NCBI RefSeq assembly: GCF_041807705.1
Contig: NZ_JBGTYY010000001.1
Coordinates: 62,001 to 126,000, forward strand
DNA length: 64,000 nt
Reading direction: 5' to 3'
Source of the DNA: Mannheimia sp041807705
GTDB lineage: Bacteria; Pseudomonadota; Gammaproteobacteria; Enterobacterales; Pasteurellaceae
The translations under genes were made by a program, and so were the position numbers. Below the pieces are notes generated by a model. That model was not told the DNA's origin, searched no databases, and saw only the letters and a program-made list of their open reading frames with translations. Below are positions 40,747 through 47,740 of the stretch, piece by piece (the first letter of the stretch is position 1; each line of letters opens with the position of its first letter).

Positions 40747-42417
40747 ATGTCAAGTCAATTTGTCTATACGATGCACCGAGTCGGCAAAGTTGTGCCGCCA
40801 AAGCGTCATATTCTTAAAGATATTTCCCTGAGCTTTTTCCCGGGGGCGAAAATCGGGGTACTTGGTCTAAATGGTGCAGGTAAATCAACCTTACTTCGCA
40901 TTATGGCAGGTGTTGATAAAGAATTTGAGGGCGAAGCTCGTCCACAACCGGGAATTAAAATCGGTTATTTACCGCAAGAGCCAAAACTCGATCCGCAACA
41001 GACCGTACGTGAAGCGGTAGAAGAAGCGGTTGCCGAAGTGAAAAATGCTTTAACTCAGCTTGATGAAGTTTATGCTCAATATGCCGATGAAAATGCAGAT
41101 TTTGATAAACTTGCTGCAAAGCAGGCAGAGCTGGAAGCGATTATCCAAGCTCACGACGGTCATAATTTGCAAAACCAATTAGAGCGAGCAGCCGATGCTC
41201 TTCGTTTACCGGATTGGGACGCAAAAATCGAGCATTTATCCGGAGGGGAACGCCGCCGTGTGGCACTCTGCCGTTTATTGCTTGAAAAACCGGATATGCT
41301 GTTATTAGATGAGCCAACCAACCACTTAGATGCGGAATCAGTGGCGTGGTTAGAACGCTTCTTACACGACTATGAAGGCACTGTGGTGGCAATTACCCAC
41401 GACCGTTACTTCTTAGACAATGTCGCAGGCTGGATCTTAGAGCTTGACCGTGGTGAGGGTATTCCTTGGGAAGGTAACTACTCTTCTTGGTTAGAGCAGA
41501 AAGAGAAACGCTTAGCCCAAGAGCAAGCGGCGGAATCGGCTCGTCAAAAATCGATTGAGAAAGAATTGGAATGGGTGCGTCAAAACCCGAAAGGTCGTCA
41601 AGCGAAGAGCAAGGCTCGTATGGCTCGCTTTGAAGAACTTAACAGCGGCGAATACCAAAAACGCAACGAAACCAACGAACTCTTTATTCCACCGGGCCCA
41701 CGCCTAGGTGATAAAGTGATTGAAGTGCAAAACCTGACGAAATCTTACGGCGACCGCACTTTAATTGACGATCTCTCATTCAGCATTCCGAAAGGGGCGA
41801 TCGTGGGTATTATCGGGGCGAATGGTGCGGGTAAATCTACCCTATTCCGTATGCTTTCAGGGCAAGAACAGCCAGATAGCGGTTCTATCGTGATGGGCGA
41901 AACGGTTGTATTGGCAAGCGTGGATCAGTTCCGTGATGCGATGGACGATAAGAAAACCGTGTGGGAAGAAGTCTCTAACGGGCAGGATATTCTCAACATA
42001 GGCAATTTTGAGATCCCAAGTCGTGCTTATGTAGGGCGTTTTAACTTCAAAGGCGTAGATCAGCAAAAACGTGTTGGCGAGCTTTCAGGCGGTGAACGTG
42101 GTCGTTTACACTTGGCGAAACTACTACAACGTGGCGGTAACGTGCTGTTACTGGACGAACCGACCAACGACTTAGACGTGGAAACCCTACGAGCCTTGGA
42201 AAATGCGATCTTAGAATTCCCAGGCTGTGCAATGGTGATTTCTCACGACCGCTGGTTCTTAGACCGTATCGCCACCCACATTTTAGACTACGGCGATGAA
42301 GGCAAAGTCACTTTCTACGAGGGTAACTTCTCCGACTACGAAGGGTGGAAGAAGAAAACCTTTGGCGAAACAGCCACTCAACCGCACCGTGTGAAATATA
42401 AACGGATTGCTAAATAG
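40747..42417 (+). CDS. ettA: Energy-dependent translational throttle protein EttA
   Basis: 556-residue ABC-F protein that binds the ribosomal E site and gates the first elongation step according to ATP level. Two ATPase domains: GLNGAGKSTLLRIM, LSGGERRRVALCRLLLEKPDMLLLDEPTNHLD and GANGAGKSTLFRML, LSGGERGRLHLAKLLQRGGNVLLLDEPTNDLD, joined by a P-site-tRNA-interacting helical linker. Length and the start MSSQFVYTMHRVGKVVPPKRHILKDISLSF match EttA rather than Uup or YheS. Confidence 0.97.
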   Translation: MSSQFVYTMHRVGKVVPPKRHILKDISLSFFPGAKIGVLGLNGAGKSTLLRIMAGVDKEFEGEARPQPGIKIGYLPQEPKLDPQQTVREAVEEAVAEVKNALTQLDEVYAQYADENADFDKLAAKQAELEAIIQAHDGHNLQNQLERAADALRLPDWDAKIEHLSGGERRRVALCRLLLEKPDMLLLDEPTNHLDAESVAWLERFLHDYEGTVVAITHDRYFLDNVAGWILELDRGEGIPWEGNYSSWLEQKEKRLAQEQAAESARQKSIEKELEWVRQNPKGRQAKSKARMARFEELNSGEYQKRNETNELFIPPGPRLGDKVIEVQNLTKSYGDRTLIDDLSFSIPKGAIVGIIGANGAGKSTLFRMLSGQEQPDSGSIVMGETVVLASVDQFRDAMDDKKTVWEEVSNGQDILNIGNFEIPSRAYVGRFNFKGVDQQKRVGELSGGERGRLHLAKLLQRGGNVLLLDEPTNDLDVETLRALENAILEFPGCAMVISHDRWFLDRIATHILDYGDEGKVTFYEGNFSDYEGWKKKTFGETATQPHRVKYKRIAK

Positions 42418-42487
42418 GTAGGTGGGAGCTTATCCCACCTTATACAGGCGGTCAAATAATCGAAAAACTTTGCAAAAAGGAGCAGCG

Positions 42488-42679
42488 ATGATTTTCAAAG
42501 AAAAAGGCTATGATGAATTTTTAGCAGAAAAAATTCGCCAAGCAGAATTATCAATGGAACAGGGTAAAGGTGTAAGTAAAGCCCAAATGCAACTCAAAAT
42601 GCAAAAATTACTTTCAGAGTTAGAAAGGGAACAAAACGAGCAGTATAAATCTTTTTCCACAGAGACTGTATATGGCTAG
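42488..42679 (+). CDS. Small antitoxin-like protein
   Basis: 63 residues, mostly helical and charged (MIFKEKGYDEFLAEKIRQAELSMEQGKGVSKAQMQLKMQKLLSELEREQ). The ATG at 42488 follows AAAAGGAGCAGC. Its stop overlaps the first codon of a ParE/RelE-like reading frame, the normal antitoxin-then-toxin order. No DNA-binding fold is obvious; a stability determinant-type antitoxin is most likely. It lies between ettA and dnaQ. Confidence 0.75.
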   Translation: MIFKEKGYDEFLAEKIRQAELSMEQGKGVSKAQMQLKMQKLLSELEREQNEQYKSFSTETVYG

Positions 42680-42965
42680 ATATTGAATACTTTCACCAGA
42701 AGCTGAAAAAGAAGTGGAACAGATTTTACGAGATGTTTCAAACTTTACGGGTTTCTGGACTAGTGCTGTATCGCTGTGGCAAGATCTGAACGAAAAATTT
42801 GATTTAATTGCCTATATGCCAACTATTGGTAAAAGGCGAGATAATGAACGTTTTGAAACTTTTTGCAGAAATTACCGCATAATTTACCGCTTGTATGGCG
42901 ATGATGTTTATATTTTAACCGTCATTCACTCATCTAGGCTTTACCCACGTCTAGAAAATTCATAA
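42672..42965 (+). pseudogene. ParE/RelE-type toxin with an early UGA stop
   Basis: The ATG at 42672 overlaps the antitoxin stop; the frame reads M-A-R-Y then TGA (42684-42686), then I-L-S-P-E-A-E-K-E-V-E-Q. Relatives have MARY-W-ILSPEAE-type starts, so TGA appears to replace a TGG tryptophan. The remainder is an intact toxin fold: DLNEKFDLIAYMPTIGKRRDNERFETFCRNYRIIYRLYGDDVYILTVIHSSR. A GTG at 42714 could restart a shorter product with no evident ribosome-binding site. Probably inactivated while the antitoxin is kept. Confidence 0.85.
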
Positions 42966-42979
42966 TTTATTAAACTAAA

Positions 42980-43753
42980 ATGACAGAAGAAAAAATTGTC
43001 CGCCAAGTGGTTCTGGATACCGAAACCACAGGTATGAATATGGCAGGCGGGCCTCCACAGATAGGACATAATATTATTGAAATTGGGGCGGTTGAAGTAA
43101 TTAACCGCCGATTAACAGGTAGAACTTATCACGTTTACATCAAGCCACCCCGTGAAGTTGATGAAGAAGCGATTGCGGTTCATGGTATTACTAATGAATT
43201 TCTGCAAGATAAACCTGCTTTTGCTGAAATTGCCGATGAATTTTTGGAATTTATCAAAGGGGCTGAGCTGATTATCCACAATGCTCCCTTCGACGTGGCA
43301 TTTATGGATCAAGAATTTTCCTACTTGCCAAATCCGCCTGCAAAAACGGCTGAGATGTGTACTGTTACTGATAGCCTACAAACGGCTCGGAAGATGTACC
43401 CGGGCAAAAGAAACAATTTAGATGCGTTGTGTGATCGTTTAGGCATTGATAACAGCAAACGTGTATTACACGGGGCGTTACTGGATGCGGAAATTCTTGC
43501 TGATGTTTTCTTAATGATGACAGGCGGTCAGATTTCATTATTAGGCGAGGAAGAAGTAGAAACAACTTCAGAAGTTATTGAAATTGAAGAAGAATTTTCA
43601 GTAATCACCCTAAATCCTGATGAGGCAATTATTCTCAGAGCCAGCGATGAAGAGGAAGAATCACACTTAGCTTTATTAAAGATCATTGAAAAGAAATCTA
43701 AAGGGAATTGTTTGTGGGCGAAAGCCACTGGAGAAGCCGAACAACTTCACTAA
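42980..43753 (+). CDS. dnaQ: DNA polymerase III epsilon subunit (proofreading exonuclease)
   Basis: 257-residue 3'-5' exonuclease of the replicase core. DEDDh motifs: VLDTETTGMN (ExoI), IIHNAPFDVAFMDQEF (ExoII), HGALLDAEILADVFLMMTGGQ (ExoIII), then an acidic linker and C-terminal segment binding the alpha subunit. It starts 15 bp after the disrupted toxin gene and ends at a strong terminator. rnhA, its E. coli neighbour, is not here. Confidence 0.97.
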   Translation: MTEEKIVRQVVLDTETTGMNMAGGPPQIGHNIIEIGAVEVINRRLTGRTYHVYIKPPREVDEEAIAVHGITNEFLQDKPAFAEIADEFLEFIKGAELIIHNAPFDVAFMDQEFSYLPNPPAKTAEMCTVTDSLQTARKMYPGKRNNLDALCDRLGIDNSKRVLHGALLDAEILADVFLMMTGGQISLLGEEEVETTSEVIEIEEEFSVITLNPDEAIILRASDEEEESHLALLKIIEKKSKGNCLWAKATGEAEQLH

Positions 43754-43771
43754 CTGACTGAGTTAGAAATC

Positions 43772-43799
43772 AAAAAACCCAGCATAAGCTGGGTTTTTT
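43772..43799. terminator. Bidirectional terminator between dnaQ and rplI
   Basis: AAAAAACCCAGC pairs with GCTGGGTTTTTT around a 4-base loop between convergent genes, with A and T runs on each side. Confidence 0.92.
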
Positions 43800-43813
43800 A
43801 ACATCTTTACTGA

Positions 43814-44263
43814 TTATTCAGCAACTACGTTTACAGTTACTTTTGCATTCACTTCTGGGTGTAAGTGTACTTTAACTTCGTGTTCGCCAGTTGTACGAAG
43901 TGGACCTTCGCCTAAACGAACTTCAGATTTAGCCACTTCAACACCAGCTGCTGTTAATGCTTCAGCAATATCTTTCGCAGAAACAGAACCGAATAAACGA
44001 CCATCCTCACCTGCTGTTGCAGATACTGATACAGATGCGATTTCAGCAATTTTAGCTGCACGAGCTTGAGCTGCGTTTAACGCATCAGCTGCTTTCGCTT
44101 CTAATTCAGCACGACGAGCTTCAAAGTGAGCAATGTTTGCTGCAGTTGCCATAACTGCTTTACCTTGTGGGATTAAGAAGTTACGAGCAAAACCAGATTT
44201 AACGGTTACTTGGTCGCCCACAGAACCTAAGTGAGCAACTTTATCTAATAAAATAACTTGCAT
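43814..44263 (-). CDS. rplI: 50S ribosomal protein L9
   Basis: 149 residues, the same length as E. coli L9. The N-terminal rRNA-binding domain MQVILLDKVAHLGSVGDQVTVKSGFARNFLIPQGKAV is followed by the long connecting helix and the C-terminal domain (LFGSVSAKDIAEAL...HPEVNAKVTVNVV). It is last gene of rpsF-priB-rpsR-rplI. Confidence 0.98.
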   Translation of the reverse strand: MQVILLDKVAHLGSVGDQVTVKSGFARNFLIPQGKAVMATAANIAHFEARRAELEAKAADALNAAQARAAKIAEIASVSVSATAGEDGRLFGSVSAKDIAEALTAAGVEVAKSEVRLGEGPLRTTGEHEVKVHLHPEVNAKVTVNVVAE

Positions 44264-44278
44264 TGTACTCTCTCCTGA

Positions 44279-44506
44279 TTATTGGTGGTTATCAGTATAT
44301 GGAAGTAACGCAAGGTAGCGAGCGCGTTTGATTGCACGAGCTAATTGACGTTGATACTTCGCACGAGTACCAGTAATACGGCTAGGAACAATCTTGCCGC
44401 TTTCAGAAATGTAGTTCTTTAATGTAGCGATATCTTTGTAATCGATTTCAACAACATTTTCCGCTGTGAAACGGCAGAACTTACGACGACGGAAATAACG
44501 TGCCAT
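44279..44506 (-). CDS. rpsR: 30S ribosomal protein S18
   Basis: 75 residues, as in E. coli. MARYFRRRKFCRFTAENVVEIDYKDIATLKNYI and the rRNA-binding KIVPSRITGTRAKYQRQLARAIKRARYLALLPY are typical. AGGAG precedes the ATG. Its start overlaps the end of priB by 26 bases. S18 with S6 binds the 30S platform and, in many bacteria, the rpsF leader. Confidence 0.98.
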   Translation of the reverse strand: MARYFRRRKFCRFTAENVVEIDYKDIATLKNYISESGKIVPSRITGTRAKYQRQLARAIKRARYLALLPYTDNHQ

Positions 44507-44822
44507 TTGGCTTCTCCTGATCTATAAATTCAATCTGTTCGGTGTGTAAGACTAACTGATTTAAACCGTTAAAGTCTTTGTGAGTATGAATAAAACCTTT
44601 AACTCTCACTTGCTTACCGAGCTTAATTTGTTGGGTTAAATAACTAAATTGACTGCCTGCCAAAACCACTTTGATTTTGCACCACGCTTGGCGTTCTAAA
44701 TTCACTTCTATTTGATTTGAACGATGTTCCAACCAAAAGCTGTAATGTGGAACTCCAAGAGGGCTTAGGCTTTGCTTAACCATTGTGGAAACTGTGCCAC
44801 TTAAGGTTAAACAATTATCAAT
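44481..44822 (-). CDS. priB: Primosomal replication protein N (PriB), non-AUG start
   Basis: OB-fold single-stranded-DNA-binding protein that helps PriA restart replication forks. The core aligns with E. coli PriB: NCLTLSGTV, PLGVPHYSFWLEHRS, RQAWCKIKVVLAG, KQVRVKGFIHTHKDFNGLNQLVLHTEQIEFID. The frame has no ATG or GTG before this core. An ATT at 44822 sits where the E. coli start aligns (I-D-N-C-L-T-L-S-G-T-V against M-T-N-R-L-V-L-S-G-T-V), eight bases after the rpsF stop; that gives 113 residues. A TTG at 44855 inside rpsF would add 11 residues. The start is therefore uncertain. It lies between rpsF and rpsR as usual. Confidence 0.85.
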   Translation of the reverse strand: MDNCLTLSGTVSTMVKQSLSPLGVPHYSFWLEHRSNQIEVNLERQAWCKIKVVLAGSQFSYLTQQIKLGKQVRVKGFIHTHKDFNGLNQLVLHTEQIEFIDQEKPNGTLFPSS

Positions 44823-44829
44823 CGGCGAA

Positions 44830-45204
44830 TTATTCGCCTGCTTCCTCTGATTCAACTTCAGCTACCGCTTCAGCAACTTTGCTTTCTTTTGCCTTCACCA
44901 TTGGTGATGCTTCAGTTACTGCCGCTTTAGTGTGAACGATTAAGTTACGAAGAACAGCATCGTTATAACGGAAGTTAGTTTCTAACTCGTCGATTACACT
45001 TTGAGGTGCTTCTACATTCATTAACACATAATGTGCTTTGTGAAGTTTGTTGATTGGGTATGCTAATTGACGACGACCCCAATCTTCTAAGCGATGAACT
45101 TGACCGCCAGCTTCTTTAACAGATGCTGTGTAACGCTCAATCATTGCTGGTACTTGTTCGCTTTGGTCCGGGTGAACCATAAAAACGATTTCGTAGTGAC
45201 GCAT
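44830..45204 (-). CDS. rpsF: 30S ribosomal protein S6
   Basis: 124 residues. MRHYEIVFMVHPDQSEQVPAMIERYT, LEDWGRRQLAYPINKLHKAHYVLMNVEAP and LRNLIVHTK are S6 hallmarks; the acidic Glu-rich C-terminal tail is present (AEAVAEVESEEAGE). It is first gene of its operon. The stop codon lies in a GGCGAATAATTCGCC palindrome, which may fold near the priB start. Confidence 0.98.
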   Translation of the reverse strand: MRHYEIVFMVHPDQSEQVPAMIERYTASVKEAGGQVHRLEDWGRRQLAYPINKLHKAHYVLMNVEAPQSVIDELETNFRYNDAVLRNLIVHTKAAVTEASPMVKAKESKVAEAVAEVESEEAGE

Positions 45205-45324
45205 TGACTATCCTTACGGGTTAGCAGCCTCCAACTTTAGCCAGTCACCAACTTGTGGAAGCAAGGATTAAAAAACGGATGTGACTGAACGGCGGAATTA
45301 TACTGGAAAAAGCCTATTTTGCAA
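45205..45324 (-). promoter_or_regulatory. rpsF promoter and probable S6:S18-type leader
   Basis: TTGCAA (45324-45319) and TATAAT (45302-45297) with 16-bp spacing form a strong minus-strand promoter. The leader of about 90 nt can fold by pairing CAGTCAC with GTGACTG. Autoregulatory S6:S18-binding leaders upstream of rpsF are known across bacteria; I see the position and a long pairing but did not verify the conserved CCG bulge. Confidence 0.6.
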
Positions 45325-45398
45325 GCAACAATTCATCTTTTTGCAAAATTTTGGCAAAAAACGACCGCTTGTCATCAAACAAATAAATAAAGTACAAT

Positions 45399-45414
45399 AC
45401 GCAAACGTTTGCTT
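45399..45414 (+). promoter_or_regulatory. PurR operator of purD
   Basis: ACGCAAACGTTTGCTT is a full match to the PurR consensus, 23-38 bp upstream of the purD start. It fits repression of de novo purine synthesis by PurR with hypoxanthine or guanine. Confidence 0.88.
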
Positions 45415-45436
45415 TCTCATTTTATCAAGGAATTAT

Positions 45437-46723
45437 ATGAACATTTTAATTATCGGCAATGGTGGGCGTGAACACGCTCTTGCGTGGAAAGTCCGCCAAT
45501 CTCCATTAGCAGACAAGGTTTTTGTTGCACCAGGTAATGCAGGAACAGCCACCGAAAACGGCATTGAAAATGTGGCGATTTCAGGTACAGATTTAAACGC
45601 ATTAGTCGCTTTTGCCAAAGAAAACGATATCGGCTTAACCATTGTCGGCCCTGAAGCCCCATTAGTTGTAGGCGTGGCTGATGCTTTTCGTGCCAACGGT
45701 TTAACGATTTTCGGACCAACCCAAGCTGCCGCACAATTAGAAGGTTCAAAGGCATTTACCAAAGATTTCTTGGCTCGCCATCATATTCCAACCGCTGAAT
45801 ACCAAAACTTTACCGAAGTTGAACCTGCCCTTGCTTATCTGAAAGAAAAAGGTGCGCCTATTGTGATTAAAGCGGACGGCTTAGCTGCTGGCAAAGGCGT
45901 GATTGTTGCAATGACATTACAAGAAGCCGAAGATGCTGTGTGTGATATGCTTTCAGGCAACGCCTTTGGCGAGGCTGGAAGCCGTGTAGTAATTGAAGAA
46001 TTTTTAGATGGAGAAGAAGCTAGTTTCATCGTAATGGTTGATGGCGAACATGTTGAGCCAATGGCAACCTCGCAAGATCATAAACGTGTGGGCGAAGGCG
46101 ATAAAGGCTTGAACACAGGCGGAATGGGGGCTTACTCTCCAGCTCCAGTTGTAACCGCTGAAATTCATAACCGTGTAATGGAAGAAATTATTTACCCAAC
46201 AGTGCGTGGTATGGCAAGCGAAAATAATCCTTACACCGGCTTTTTATATGCAGGTTTAATGATTATGCCAAATGGTCAGCCGAAAGTGATTGAATTTAAC
46301 TGCCGCTTTGGTGACCCTGAAACCCAACCGATTATGATGCGTTTAGAATCAGATTTAGTCGAACTTTGCTTGAAAGCCTGTGAGGGCAAATTAGATACCA
46401 TTCAATCAAAATGGTGTGAACAAGCCGCTCTTGGCATTGTGTTAGCTGCCGAAGGCTACCCTGCTGATTACCGCAAAGGCGATGAAATCACAGGTATTCC
46501 AACTGCTACGCAAGATAAAAAAGTATTCCTAGCCGGCGTGGAACAAAAAGAGGGCAAATTGCTCACTAATGGCGGGCGTGTGCTTTGTGCCACCGCTTTA
46601 GGAAACAGCGTGTTTGAGGCTCAACAAAAAGCCTTAGAGCTTGCCGAGCAAATTCAATGGCAAGATAAATTCTACCGTAGAGATATTGGTTATCGGGCTG
46701 TTGCGAGAGAGCAAGTAAAATAA
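45437..46723 (+). CDS. purD: Phosphoribosylamine-glycine ligase
   Basis: 428-residue ATP-grasp enzyme making glycinamide ribonucleotide in de novo purine synthesis. The start at 45437 follows CAAGGAATTAT; a longer frame from 45281 runs through the promoter. Motifs: NILIIGNGGREHALAWK, IVIKADGLAAGKGV, DHKRVGEGDKGLNTGGMGAYSPAP and IEFNCRFGDPETQ. In E. coli purD follows purH; here it stands alone behind its own PurR box. Confidence 0.97.
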   Translation: MNILIIGNGGREHALAWKVRQSPLADKVFVAPGNAGTATENGIENVAISGTDLNALVAFAKENDIGLTIVGPEAPLVVGVADAFRANGLTIFGPTQAAAQLEGSKAFTKDFLARHHIPTAEYQNFTEVEPALAYLKEKGAPIVIKADGLAAGKGVIVAMTLQEAEDAVCDMLSGNAFGEAGSRVVIEEFLDGEEASFIVMVDGEHVEPMATSQDHKRVGEGDKGLNTGGMGAYSPAPVVTAEIHNRVMEEIIYPTVRGMASENNPYTGFLYAGLMIMPNGQPKVIEFNCRFGDPETQPIMMRLESDLVELCLKACEGKLDTIQSKWCEQAALGIVLAAEGYPADYRKGDEITGIPTATQDKKVFLAGVEQKEGKLLTNGGRVLCATALGNSVFEAQQKALELAEQIQWQDKFYRRDIGYRAVAREQVK

Positions 46724-46734
46724 ATGATAAAAAA

Positions 46735-46765
46735 TTAAGGCATATAATTGTTATATGCCTTAAAT
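46735..46765. terminator. Bidirectional terminator between purD and a surface lipoprotein gene
   Basis: TTAAGGCATATAA pairs perfectly with TTATATGCCTTAA around a 3-base loop, followed by ATATTTT on the plus strand, between convergent genes. Confidence 0.82.
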
Positions 46766-46781
46766 ATTTTAAGCTACTTAA

Positions 46782-47570
46782 TTACTTAGCTTGAGCAGCG
46801 CCAAATGAACCTGCCCAACTTTCGTTATCAGTAAACACACCACCTAATTCTTTCGCATTATCTCCATAGAATTTACCATCCACAGAGGCAGATTTTGCAA
46901 AATCACTTGATGATGCCGTTCCTGTGAAATTATTATTACTAATATTTGCATTCACATTAATTGGCTTCATAGTATCAACATTCAGCGTGCCTGATAATTT
47001 CTTGTTTGAGAAATCTGCTGTGAATTGTGAATGCCCTTTTAAATAATCTTCATCTTCAAAATGTTCTGTTTGCCCTGCAATAATTACATGCCCACTATAA
47101 CTTGCTGTACCTGCTGTTGGCATATCTTTGGTTGGGTTACCATTATGGAAGAAATAAGCATTGCCATCTTCTCCACCTTCATAAGCTCCAAACTTCACAT
47201 CGCTATATGTACTACAACAGCTATGTAATGCTGTATCACGAACTAAAATATCACTCCAGCCCCCACTGCTAATACCAGGATAGTTAATTTGAATATCTTT
47301 CCCATCTACGCTAATTTTATTCAAATTAGGATCCAATAATCTTGATTTTGAAATACTTACGCTATCTTCATCGCCTTTGGCTTTAATAACAAGAACATTT
47401 CCCGTATATGGTGATGTAGTCAGCGCTCCACTTACATTTGTTGATGGAGAGCTATTAACACCTACACTTGGTAGTTGAGCCGATTTTTCACTCGAGCCTC
47501 CACTACTACCACAAGCCGCGATCATTGCACAAGCAACAAGACTTAAACTAAATTTAGCCATTTTCATCAT
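46782..47570 (-). CDS. Single-lobe TbpB-like surface lipoprotein
   Basis: 262 residues. The signal peptide ends in lipobox MIAAC, followed by a Gly/Ser linker. The layout copies one TbpB lobe: a handle section containing HSCCSTYSDVKFGAYE (TbpB C-lobe has VCCNNLDYVKFGTFE), then a barrel with TASYSGHVI, FTADFSNKKLSGTL, NFTGTASSS and GKFYGDNAKELGGVF. This architecture fits Slam-exported lipoproteins. The ligand is unknown. No Slam or receptor gene is adjacent; the only Slam in view is 22 kb away. GAGGAAATTT precedes the ATG. Confidence 0.85.
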   Translation of the reverse strand: MMKMAKFSLSLVACAMIAACGSSGGSSEKSAQLPSVGVNSSPSTNVSGALTTSPYTGNVLVIKAKGDEDSVSISKSRLLDPNLNKISVDGKDIQINYPGISSGGWSDILVRDTALHSCCSTYSDVKFGAYEGGEDGNAYFFHNGNPTKDMPTAGTASYSGHVIIAGQTEHFEDEDYLKGHSQFTADFSNKKLSGTLNVDTMKPINVNANISNNNFTGTASSSDFAKSASVDGKFYGDNAKELGGVFTDNESWAGSFGAAQAK

Positions 47571-47740
47571 AAATTTCCTCTAGTTATTAAAGATACTCTA
47601 TTAGTTGAAGTAATAGCATAAAAAATATTAAATAACAATCTTATAAACATTCTTTTTTAGTTCACTAAGATTTATTCTTTCACAAATTTTTATTATGCTA
47701 TGAGTAGTCATTAAAAAATAATAAATAACTGAGGAATAAG

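Noticed and set aside
42714..42965. Intact short toxin from the GTG at 42714
   Set aside because: The coding similarity extends upstream across the TGA to an ATG overlapping the antitoxin stop, so the longer broken gene is the better reading.
45281..45436. Extended N-terminus of purD
   Set aside because: The stretch contains the PurR box and promoter region, and the family start MNILIIGNGGREHA lies at 45437.
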